A stretch of 64,000 nt of DNA. Origin: Solirubrum puertoriconensis. Lineage in GTDB: Bacteria; Bacteroidota; Bacteroidia; Cytophagales; Hymenobacteraceae. A program made the translations under genes and the position numbers. Every line of letters begins with the position of its first letter. The stretch's first letter is position 1. Below, piece by piece: positions 43,176-51,434 of the stretch. The stretch spans positions 1-64,000 of the forward strand of contig NZ_LNAL01000005.1 in the NCBI RefSeq assembly GCF_001483135.1. The letters are read 5' to 3'. The notes under the pieces were generated by a model. It was given only the letters and a program-made list of their open reading frames with translations, did not search any database and was not told the DNA's origin.

Positions 43176-46100
43176 CTAGTACACGGTCACGCGCTTGGTA
43201 AGCAGCCCGCGGGAGGTTTCGATGAGCAGCAGGTAGAGGCCCTGGCGCTGGCCGCGTAGGTCCAGGCTAAGCTGGGGCTGTACCCGTCCCTGTAGGTCGT
43301 GGACGCTGATCAACTTGCCTAGTACGTCGAACAAGCGCACCTGCGCCAGCTCGAAGTCCGCCCGCTGCCAGTCCAGGGTCAGCTGCCCGTCCGTCGGGTT
43401 GGGGTACACCGCCAGCGCTTCCGCCGCTGGCAGGCTCACCACGTGGAAGGATTCAACGCTACGGCTGCGCCCGCCGCGGCCGGCGATAGCAAGCGGGCCC
43501 GACTGCGCCCCCCGGGGTACGCGTACGACCGCCGAGGTGGTGGTTGAGGAAAGCACTGGCGCCCGAACCCCGCCGAAGGACAGCGTGTCGGGCTGACCAT
43601 CCTCCAGGAAATTTTCGCCCGTAACGGTTACCAGCTCCCCTACCGAAGCCTGCGCGGGCGTAAAAGCCAGGATCCGGGGCGCCGGAATGATGGTGAAGTC
43701 GCCGGCGGAGATGGCCACCCCGCCCGGCGTTTCCAACCGCACCCGCCCGGTCTGCGCCCCCGCGGGCACCCGCACCAGTACGCTGGTGGCCGTCACCTGC
43801 AGCACCGGCGCCGGGACCCCGGCCACGGTTACCGTGGTGCGCGCCGCCGGCGCCAGCGTGTGGCCGTGCAGGGTGAGTCGGTCGCCGGCTTTGCCTTTCC
43901 CGGGGCTCAGGCTCGTCAGCCCGGGCGGGTACCACACGGTAAACTCTAGCGCGCTTTGGGTTACGCCGCCGGGCGTGCGCAGCTCTACTACCCCGGTGCG
44001 GGCGCCGGCCGGAACCTCCACCCGCAGTTCGGTGGGGCTGGCCAGCAGCACCCGGGCGGCGATGCCGCCAAAGTACACCGTATCCTCGGCCGCGACGGGC
44101 GAAAAGTGGGTTCCACTCAGGGTTACCGCGCTGCCGGGCCGGCCCTCAGCGGGGCTTAGCCCGGCCAGCGTCGGCGGCTGGTACACCGTAAAGGCGGCGG
44201 GGCTGCGGGCGCTGCCGTCGGCCGTGACCACTTCCACGAAGCCCGTGCCGGCGCCCGCGGGCACGCGCACCGTGAGGCTGGAGGCCGATTGGCTGAGCAC
44301 CGGGGTGAGCGTGCCGTTGAAGCGCACCCAGGTGGCCGCCCCGGCCGGGGCGAGCCGTTCGCCGGTGATGGTAACCAAGGTGCCCGCCCGGCCCGCACCC
44401 GGGGCCACGCCGCTGATGGCGGGCGAGGCCAGCACCGGGGGCAGCTGCACCGCCGGGTTCACAACGAGCGGCATATCGTAGAGGCGGTTCACCGTCGTGT
44501 TGGTGCGCACCGGCTCGTTGTAGTCGAAGAAGATGTCGGCGCAGTTCTCGACCAGGGTTTTCGGCGCCAGCCCGGCTTTCGGCCGGATGGTGAAGTCCAC
44601 GAAGCCGTGGGAGGCGGGCTCGTTGCGGGCGCTCGGCGGCAAGCTCAACCCGGCGAAGGTAAAGGTCAGCACCGGCCGGCCCTGCCCGGCGACGCTCAAC
44701 CGGTAGGGGTGAGAGGCCGCCCCGACCTGCAGCGTGCTTAGATCCAGGTTATTGTCCAGCGTGTCCACCAGCACTACCCGGTAGGCGTCGTCCGTGCCGG
44801 TGTTCTGAAAGCGGATGCGGTAGCTGAGCGGGGTAGTGGTGGGCGTGTAGCGCTGGTCGGTCACCCCGGCGGGCACCACCTGCTTGTCGTTGGGGTCAAA
44901 GGAGTCCACGATGGGCTGGCAGTCCTCGGCCACCTCCGGTCCGGGATCGTTGGGCGGCATGCTGTGCATGGCGGCGTTCACCTGACCGGGGGCACTCAGG
45001 CCGCGCAGCTCCACCGTTGCGCTGGCCACCCGCTGCCGGGGGTGGCCGGGGGGCTGCTCGACTTCCACCCGCACCACCGGCTCGGTGGCGGGCACGCGCA
45101 GCACGAGCGAGTCGCCGGCCCCGAGCCGGTAGCGCTGCAGCCGGGCCAGCGCGCCGTTCTGGTACACGCGCAGGGGCAGGCTGTCCTGGAGGGCGCCCGT
45201 GCCGGTGTTGCGCACCACGAAGCGGGCCTGGTTGCCGGGCTCCACCCGGCCCTGCACGGTTACGGAACCGCGCAGCCACGCGGGCGGCGCGGGAAGCTGG
45301 TTCAGGGGCGTGATCCACGCCTGGGTGCAGACGGTTTGCCCGCGCAGCTCGGGCTGGCCGCACACCACCGAATCCTGAATGACCAGGTGCCCGCGGGCCT
45401 GGGGCGGCAGCGAGCCCACGGCAAACACGTAGTGGCCCGCCGCGTCGCGGGTGTGCGGGACACTGGCCGAGATAAACTGCACCTGCGGCGGCAGGGCCAC
45501 CGTCACGGTAGCGTTACGGGCTTCGGCAAAGCCCGTGTTGGCGTAGCTGACCGTGGTCGTGTTGCGAAAGCACCGCCGGCGGCGGTTGGAGCCTACCTGT
45601 ACGCTGAGGTAAGGCGTGCGGGAAACCAGGTTGCCAAACTCGGGCCCGGCCAGGCTCAGGCCATACTGCCGGAAGGTGGGCGTAACAGGGGTAGCGCACA
45701 GCGGGGTAATGCTGCGCCCGAGCTCCGGGCCCGGCAGCAGCTGCTGCACGTAGTAGGTGCCGGTGTCCACGGCGATGGTGTACTGCCCGGCCTGGTCGGT
45801 CAGGCTGTAGTAGTTGCCGGGTTGGGCAACCACGGCAATGCCGGCGAGCGGATCCTCATCGGCGTCGCGGACGCAGTTGCCGTTGCGGTCCTCGAAGATG
45901 TGGCCGCTGATGAGGTTAAGCGGGCGGTGCCGGCCGTTGGCGTAAAAGCGGATAAGATCGCCGGTCTGCGTGATCAGGCGGGAACCGGCCGGGTCAACCG
46001 TTACCGCGCCCTTTAGCACCTGAGGCAAGGTGCGCACCAAACCGGTCTGCGCGTTAAAAACCTGCACCCCGCTTTGCAGGCTGGTGTTGACGTACATGTT

Positions 46101-47627
46101 GCCGACCTGGTCTACGCTCAAGCTGGCCGTGCCCACCGGCACGGTATTGTAGATCTGGCGGGCGCCGTACTCGCGCACGAGCTGCCCGCTGGGCGTAAAG
46201 CGCTGTACGCGCTGGCCGCCGTTGTCGGTCGCGTACACGTAGCCGAGCTGGTCGACGGCCACGGCCTGCGGCAGCGAGAGCTGGCCGGCGCCCGTGCCGC
46301 GGGTGCCGATCGGGGGCAGGGGTTGGCCCTGGGCGTTCACGGCACGGATGCAGCCGCCGTACAGGTCGGTGATGTACATGGTGCCCGCGGCGTCGGCCGC
46401 AATGCCCCCGCCGTAGGACGTATACGATATGCTGCCCCCAAGCTGCGTGTAGCGCCGGATCGGGCGTCCGCTGGGATCCAGCTTATCGACCACGCCCCCG
46501 GAATAGTTAAGGGTGAGCAGGTAGATGTTGCCCAAAGGGTCGAGCGTTATGGCGTACACGTCCAGGGGCAGCTGACTGCCCAGCTGGGCAATTTCAACCC
46601 CGGCCGGGTTGTACTTGATGACTTTCTGCAGGCCCGGATGGTAGCAGTAGTAGTTGCCCTGGGCATCCAGGGCCCCCGGCTTAAGGGAAACCATATTGCC
46701 CCAGGTGTTGATCAGCTGCCCGCTGGGGTTGAACCGGTAGAGCTTGCTGCCGCCGCCGTGGTCCCGGTTGGTCGCGTACAGGTTGCCGGCGGCGTCAAAG
46801 GCCAGGCTGGTGCGCGTGCTCCCGCTCAGCCCGCTCCCGATCAGGCCGAGAAAGTTACCGGCAGCGTCGAACTTGCGAATGGAATTACCCTGGGAGATGG
46901 TGGTGTACAGGTTGCCGGCCGCATCCACCGCCAGCATCGCGTCCACGTCTTCGCGCTCGTTGTAACCCGGCATGCGCACCGGCACCTGGTTTTCCAGCTG
47001 CCCGTCGGATGTCACCCGGCTAACGGTAAAATTGGCGCCCAACACGAGCAGGCGACCGCTACGGTCCAGGGCCAGGGCCGAGGGGCGGACGGGAGATGAG
47101 GGGTTGGCTGATGGCAGGGTGAACGACCACTGCGGCTGGCCCTGCGCGTTGAACTTCCGGACCCCGCCCGCAGGATTGGAGCCCGCAACGTAGATGTTGC
47201 CGGCGGGATCTACCACCACGGTTTCCGGATTTGGAATTCCTACGTAGCCGTTGGCCGAGTAGCCGCCAGTGGAAAAGGCGAGCTGCAGCTGCCCGGCGGG
47301 GGAGTACTTACGCACTTCGCCGTAGCCGAAATCAACCACGTACAGGTTGCCCCCCGCATCCAGGCACAATCCGTAGCCGGCACTGTTAACCTTGGCCGGG
47401 TCGGGGCTGGTTGCGTCCAGCTGGCCGACGTAGTTTCCCTGCGCATCGAGCTTAGTGACAAAGCTTCGCTCGAGCACGTAGATAAAGCCCTGCCCGTCCA
47501 CGGCGACGCCCTGGGGAAAGGAAACCGGGGTGCCGACAATCTTTTGAAGCTTGAAGTCAGCGGGTACCTGAGCGGCACTTAACAGGGGCAGCAGCAGCCC
47601 GCAAAACAGCAGTAGCCGTTTGATCAT
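43176..47627 (-). CDS. Giant T9SS-exported protein with NHL propellers and IPT/TIG domains
   Basis: A 1483-residue secreted protein. A signal peptide (LLLFCGLLLPLLSAAQ) is followed by about 550 residues of NHL-type repeats (for example FPQGVAVDGQGFIYVLE, then LAVDAAGNLYTTIS, then LPQAVAVDQLGYVYATDNGG), enough for two propellers. A SdrD B/Cna-like domain follows (GHIFEDRNGNCVRDADED). A DUF11/DUF7619-type domain comes next (SFDPNDKQV, then YRIRFQNTGTDDAYRVVLVD, then CADIFFDYNEPVRTNTTVN). Four or five IPT/TIG domains (for example GRAGTLVTITGERLAPAGAA) and a type A T9SS sorting domain ending QGLYLLLIETSRGLLTKRVTVY-like finish it. The start is ATG 47627, just before the signal. The surface role is probably binding or adhesion. 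Confidence 0.9.
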   Translation of the reverse strand: MIKRLLLFCGLLLPLLSAAQVPADFKLQKIVGTPVSFPQGVAVDGQGFIYVLERSFVTKLDAQGNYVGQLDATSPDPAKVNSAGYGLCLDAGGNLYVVDFGYGEVRKYSPAGQLQLAFSTGGYSANGYVGIPNPETVVVDPAGNIYVAGSNPAGGVRKFNAQGQPQWSFTLPSANPSSPVRPSALALDRSGRLLVLGANFTVSRVTSDGQLENQVPVRMPGYNEREDVDAMLAVDAAGNLYTTISQGNSIRKFDAAGNFLGLIGSGLSGSTRTSLAFDAAGNLYATNRDHGGGSKLYRFNPSGQLINTWGNMVSLKPGALDAQGNYYCYHPGLQKVIKYNPAGVEIAQLGSQLPLDVYAITLDPLGNIYLLTLNYSGGVVDKLDPSGRPIRRYTQLGGSISYTSYGGGIAADAAGTMYITDLYGGCIRAVNAQGQPLPPIGTRGTGAGQLSLPQAVAVDQLGYVYATDNGGQRVQRFTPSGQLVREYGARQIYNTVPVGTASLSVDQVGNMYVNTSLQSGVQVFNAQTGLVRTLPQVLKGAVTVDPAGSRLITQTGDLIRFYANGRHRPLNLISGHIFEDRNGNCVRDADEDPLAGIAVVAQPGNYYSLTDQAGQYTIAVDTGTYYVQQLLPGPELGRSITPLCATPVTPTFRQYGLSLAGPEFGNLVSRTPYLSVQVGSNRRRRCFRNTTTVSYANTGFAEARNATVTVALPPQVQFISASVPHTRDAAGHYVFAVGSLPPQARGHLVIQDSVVCGQPELRGQTVCTQAWITPLNQLPAPPAWLRGSVTVQGRVEPGNQARFVVRNTGTGALQDSLPLRVYQNGALARLQRYRLGAGDSLVLRVPATEPVVRVEVEQPPGHPRQRVASATVELRGLSAPGQVNAAMHSMPPNDPGPEVAEDCQPIVDSFDPNDKQVVPAGVTDQRYTPTTTPLSYRIRFQNTGTDDAYRVVLVDTLDNNLDLSTLQVGAASHPYRLSVAGQGRPVLTFTFAGLSLPPSARNEPASHGFVDFTIRPKAGLAPKTLVENCADIFFDYNEPVRTNTTVNRLYDMPLVVNPAVQLPPVLASPAISGVAPGAGRAGTLVTITGERLAPAGAATWVRFNGTLTPVLSQSASSLTVRVPAGAGTGFVEVVTADGSARSPAAFTVYQPPTLAGLSPAEGRPGSAVTLSGTHFSPVAAEDTVYFGGIAARVLLASPTELRVEVPAGARTGVVELRTPGGVTQSALEFTVWYPPGLTSLSPGKGKAGDRLTLHGHTLAPAARTTVTVAGVPAPVLQVTATSVLVRVPAGAQTGRVRLETPGGVAISAGDFTIIPAPRILAFTPAQASVGELVTVTGENFLEDGQPDTLSFGGVRAPVLSSTTTSAVVRVPRGAQSGPLAIAGRGGRSRSVESFHVVSLPAAEALAVYPNPTDGQLTLDWQRADFELAQVRLFDVLGKLISVHDLQGRVQPQLSLDLRGQRQGLYLLLIETSRGLLTKRVTVY

Positions 47628-48309
47628 AGAGAAACGGTATAGTATTCCAAGCGCAAACCAAACTGCGGCGCGGGCAGAAAACGCGGGCGGGCGCAATCCC
47701 GGAGCTGGGGAGAAAACTCCCTAGTGAATCCGGATCTACTCAGCAGTCCTTGAGGGGTAATATTGTTCAAAGAAAAGTGTTGCCCCCGGTTTTAGGTGCA
47801 AAGGCCGCCGAATAATCCTGTTTTTCCGGTTTGCTTCTGACTTTCATAACCTTATTGCGCTCGACTGGCCTCAAATGCGGCAAGCGGATGTTCGCTCCGC
47901 GCTGCCGAGAAGTTTCCACGTGCCCAAGCCTGGCAGGCGCACCGGGCTGATCGACAAGGGTGAGCACCAACGGCCGCGGCCTGTTTTGGGAGCCCGGCTC
48001 GAAAGGCTTTCGGCTTAAGAATTTAGCCTGGCCCCACCGCCGTGTCATACAGGCCGGGTGCAGCCTGGCAGCTAGGGCGAAGGCCGCGGCCTCTAAACCG
48101 GCTCCCGGCGCGCCCGACGGCGGAACCGGTAGCGAAAGTAAAGCTAGCTTTCGGTAGGCTACTACCGGGGAGCTTGCCTACCGGAGCGACATGAATGCAC
48201 GCCGGGCCGGGATAAGGCAACAAAGGACCATCCCCGAGCGGGAATGATCCTGGAGCTCGCCGTTCAGGCTAGGGTAGGAGAGGGGGCGAAAGCCAGTGCT
48301 TTCGGGGCC
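47628..48309. other. Intergenic with inverted repeats
   Basis: About 680 bases, no gene. It includes CGAAAG (48133-48138) / CTTTCG (48148-48153) around the 12-base palindrome AAAGCTAGCTTT (48140-48151), an inverted repeat GGTAGGC (48153-48159) / GCCTACC (48175-48181), and the antiporter terminator at 48225-48250. Confidence 0.45.
48225..48250 (-). terminator. Terminator of the antiporter gene
   Basis: On the minus strand GGATCATTCCCG pairs with CGGGGATGGTCC through a 2-base turn, with two G-U pairs that only work on this strand, and is followed by TTTGTTG. It lies about 60 bases past the stop codon of the 48310 gene, so it serves that gene. Confidence 0.65.
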
Positions 48310-49911
48310 TCAATAGCCCCGATCCAACATCAGGCGGGATTCCTCCAGATCCAGTTCGTTTTCGAGCTTGCGCAGCACTTCCTCGTTTACTTCCTCGCTG
48401 GCCCGCCACTGCTGCACCCGCTCACGTTCCATCCGGATTAAATCTTCGAGCAGGTTCTCGTACTGGGCAAGGTGCTTGCTGTCGAGGCGCGAGGCCACGA
48501 CGCCCCCGGCGCGGTTGTGCAGCCGCTGAATGCGGATCTCGTAGCGCGTTTTCATCTGGCTGAGCACCTCCTCCGGTACGCGGCCGAAGCCGTAGTGGCT
48601 TTCCAAATACTCCACCGAGTTGGTGGCCAGCGCTAACCGGACCCGGTGCTCCTCCTGCTCCAAGCTGCGGTCGGGGGGCAGGCCCAGCCAGCGAATCAAC
48701 GGACGCAGGCTCAGGCCCTGCAAGACCAGCGTGCAGAAAATAACAACAAAGGTCAGAAACAAAATCAGGTCGCGGTGCGGAAACGGCACGCCCGGGCTGG
48801 CCAGCAGCGGCAGGGCCAGCGCCGCGGCCAGCGACACTACCCCCCGCATGCCCGTCCAGGCTACCACCGTCACCAGCCGCCATGTGGTAAGCGGCTCCTG
48901 CGCCCGGATACGGCGGCTCAGCAGGCGCGGCAGGTAGGCCCCGCCATAAACCCACAGAAGGCGCCCCAGAATCACGGCCAGGCTGATGAGCACCCCGTGG
49001 CGCAGCGCTTCCCAGGCTGGGATCTCGCTGCCGAGCCGCTCCAGGATGTAGGGCAGCTGCAGGCCGATAAGAATGAACACCACCCCGTTGAGCAGGAACA
49101 CGATGGTGTTCCACACGGCGTAGGCCTGCAGGCGGGCCTGGTAAGTGAAGATCGCAGCCGAGCGGCGGGAGAGAAACAGCCCCGCCGCTACGACCGCCAA
49201 CACGCCGGATACGTGCAGCTCTTCGGCTACCAGGTAAGCCAGGTAGGGGGTGAGAAACGTCAGGCTCGTATCAATTATGGGGTTGTGCGGCGTAATGCGG
49301 TGCACCCGGTACACCACCCAGGCCAGGCCGATTCCCAGGGCCGCGCCGCCCGCGGCAACCCACACCAGCTGCAGGCTGGCCTCCCAAAAAACAAACTGAC
49401 CCGTGAGCACCGCTGCCACCGCGTAGCGGTAGGCAATCAGGCCCGTGGCGTCGTTTACCAGGCTTTCGCCCTCGAGGATCGTGAGCACCCGCCGGTTAAC
49501 GCCCAGGCCTTTGGTGGCCGAGGCGGCCGCAACGGCGTCGGGCGGGGAGACAATGGCCCCCAGCACGAAGGCTACGGTCCAGCTAAAGTCGGGAATCAGG
49601 TAGTGGGCCACAACGGCCACCAGCCCGGTGGAAAACAGCACGCAGCCCAGGGCCAGTAGAAAAATGGGCCGCCGGGCCGCCTTGAACTCGGTCCACGACG
49701 TGTTCCAGGCGGCCGCGTAAAGCAGCGGCGGCAGGAAGATGAGGAACACCACGTCCGGGTGCAGCTCAATGCGGGGCAGGCCCGGCACCAAACCGATGCC
49801 GATGCCGGCCAGCACCAGCAGCACGGGGTACGGCAAGCGGATGCGCTCGGCCACCTCCGCCAGCACGGTAATGGCAACGAGTAAGCCAATGATGAGTTCC
49901 AGCTCGTGCAT
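48310..49911 (-). CDS. CPA1-family Na+/H+ antiporter
   Basis: A 533-residue inner-membrane cation/proton antiporter. About twelve hydrophobic helices occupy residues 1-420, with the signature SPPDAVAA at 122-129 and EGESLVNDATGLI at 147-159; the Asn153-Asp154 pair is the ion-binding ND motif of electroneutral exchangers. A hydrophilic C-terminal domain of about 100 residues (EYLESHYGFGRVPEEVL to the end) is acidic and helical, probably regulatory. The start is ATG 49911 (MHELELIIG), as the open frame beyond to 50133 is non-coding. Expected to export Na+ or Li+ in exchange for protons, for pH and salt control. Monocistronic with its own terminator. Confidence 0.93.
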   Translation of the reverse strand: MHELELIIGLLVAITVLAEVAERIRLPYPVLLVLAGIGIGLVPGLPRIELHPDVVFLIFLPPLLYAAAWNTSWTEFKAARRPIFLLALGCVLFSTGLVAVVAHYLIPDFSWTVAFVLGAIVSPPDAVAAASATKGLGVNRRVLTILEGESLVNDATGLIAYRYAVAAVLTGQFVFWEASLQLVWVAAGGAALGIGLAWVVYRVHRITPHNPIIDTSLTFLTPYLAYLVAEELHVSGVLAVVAAGLFLSRRSAAIFTYQARLQAYAVWNTIVFLLNGVVFILIGLQLPYILERLGSEIPAWEALRHGVLISLAVILGRLLWVYGGAYLPRLLSRRIRAQEPLTTWRLVTVVAWTGMRGVVSLAAALALPLLASPGVPFPHRDLILFLTFVVIFCTLVLQGLSLRPLIRWLGLPPDRSLEQEEHRVRLALATNSVEYLESHYGFGRVPEEVLSQMKTRYEIRIQRLHNRAGGVVASRLDSKHLAQYENLLEDLIRMERERVQQWRASEEVNEEVLRKLENELDLEESRLMLDRGY

Positions 49912-50164
49912 GCAGAAAGTGGTCAGACCTGAAAAGGAGAGCCGGAAATGTAGCACCGCAGCAAGCTGGTCCGCAAAGCTCACCCAAGGAAAGTGTCGGG
50001 TCCGCCCTGGGCCACGCTGCTGGGCATTGAAATCTTCAGCAGTTTGATGCCGGCTTAACCCGCGGCGGCGGCCGGCCTCGCGGCAAATAAGGGCGCGCTG
50101 ACGCCCCACTGGCAAACCAGCCGGACAAGTCACGCCGTACGTTGGTTAACCCAACGCGGAGAGC
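49912..50164. promoter_or_regulatory. Divergent gap between antiporter and small membrane ORF
   Basis: About 250 bases. The only structure noticed is an imperfect dyad CGTTGG...CCAACG near 50141-50157, just upstream of the small ORF. No clear promoter consensus. Confidence 0.3.
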
Positions 50165-50290
50165 ATGGCCCGTCGAGCCCGTAGCAAGCGCAGATCCCGC
50201 CGCTTCCACCCGGCGGCTTGGTGGCCGTGGCTGCTGGCTGCGGGCGTAATCCTGTTTCTGAGTTTGGCGGTGTGGCGGTACGGCTGGTAA
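50165..50290 (+). CDS. Candidate small membrane protein, 41 residues
   Basis: A short frame of 41 residues starting MARRARSKRRSRRFHP. The N terminus is strongly basic and is followed by one hydrophobic helix (WWPWLLAAGVILFLSLAVW) and a YGW end. This basic-then-hydrophobic layout fits a single-span inner-membrane miniprotein oriented by the positive-inside rule. A purine-rich GGAGAG lies a few bases before the ATG. There is no homologue known to me, so it may be a chance frame. Confidence 0.42.
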   Translation: MARRARSKRRSRRFHPAAWWPWLLAAGVILFLSLAVWRYGW

Positions 50291-50821
50291 GCGGCAAGGG
50301 CTGTGAGCTGGGCGTGCGCATCAAGCAATAAGCTTACTTTGTCTACAGCACTGCCTTTAACTTGCCCGGGCGGAAAACCTTTGCATAGCCGCTCCGCAGG
50401 CGCAGGTGCAGGGCACGCTGGGGAGCAGTTAATTTCAGGCCGCGTACTTTCGCTTCTGCTCCCCATTAAGCAAGTCACCAAAGCCTCAAGATCGTCCTGA
50501 CCGGCAGCTCCAGCCGCTAGGGTCGCGCCATCTACAACCAGCTGGCGCCCCGCCACCAGCCGCGGCGTGCCGGGCCCAGGACTGGGAGCTGCCTTCAATT
50601 CTGGACCGGGGGTACGTTTGAGCGCGATCTGAAAGCGACCTGGGCTAGAGCCCCCGGTATGGGTTTGAGAAAGTGCCAGCCTGGTTCGGCTGGCCTGCGT
50701 TGACCGTCGGCACGGCTACGACGTAGCAAACCCGCCGTAATTGCGCTAAGCGCGTTTAAATCATTCAAAAGCTATCGCCTGATTACCGCCTAGAACCAGG
50801 CAGCAGCCGGGCCGTCAACCC
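50291..50821. other. Intergenic with a small hairpin
   Basis: About 530 bases without a gene. GCCAGCC (50675-50681) pairs with GGCTGGC (50688-50694) around a 6-base loop; there is no U tract. Otherwise featureless. Confidence 0.4.
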
Positions 50822-51235
50822 TCAGGCTGTTACGGCCAAATGGGATTTCAGCAGCCAGGTAACGGCTTGGGATTCGTCGTCAAAGGACTTATTAACCAGC
50901 GCTACGGTACTTGCCAGGGCGAGCAGGTTAGCGGCGGCCAGCCGGGCCAGGCTGGCCGTAGGCGGCAGCGTAGCCCGGTAAAGCGGGGGACGGCCCTCCG
51001 CTAGTTTTCGCCAGTATTCCGCCACCCAAGTGCATTCAGCGGGGGTAAACTCCCGCATCTGCCGTTGGTCGACCAGAATGCGGTGATAGCCGGCGCGCTC
51101 ATACAAATTGCTGAGGTGGTGCACCAGTGCCTTGAGCTCATCCAGTTTGCGCAGCCCGGGCTTGTATTCCAGCCGGAGATAGCCCTCTGAGTGGGTGAAC
51201 ACCCGTCCTACGGGATTTTCAAAGTACAGGCGCAT
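50822..51235 (-). CDS. Small STAS/SpoIIAA-like family protein (member B)
   Basis: A 137-residue soluble protein belonging to the dispersed small-protein family of this window. Order: an N-terminal strand pair with RVFTHSEGYLRLEYKPG, a long helix (KLDELKALVHHLSNLYERAG), the strand YHRILVDQRQMREFTPAECTWV with helix AEYWRKLAEG, then a strand region YRATLPPTASLARLAAANLL and a terminal helix ESQAVTWLLKSH. LVDQRQ and the terminal WL positions match members A, C and D. Function unknown; a STAS-like binding domain is one possibility. It stands alone. Confidence 0.65.
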   Translation of the reverse strand: MRLYFENPVGRVFTHSEGYLRLEYKPGLRKLDELKALVHHLSNLYERAGYHRILVDQRQMREFTPAECTWVAEYWRKLAEGRPPLYRATLPPTASLARLAAANLLALASTVALVNKSFDDESQAVTWLLKSHLAVTA

Positions 51236-51434
51236 GCGGGAAAACCAAATGGCGGCAATAGGTTTGGCCTTTAACGGAAACTCAACGTTAAGGTTGCTTC
51301 TGAACGCTGATTTTCCAAGCCAAGGAACGGCAGCCTGCCGGGCTGGAATTACTGCCGGTAACTTTCATAGGCGGCTGAACGGCCGGTTTCGACGGCCGGC
51401 GAGGGGGAAAAGCTCAGCCAACTCAATCAACGCC

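Noticed and set aside
46074-47099. 341-residue frame opposite the NHL-repeat protein
   Set aside because: Antisense shadow; the minus strand has regular NHL repeats.
48646-49659. 337-residue frame opposite the antiporter
   Set aside because: Gln/His/Arg-rich shadow typical of the reverse of a membrane-protein gene.
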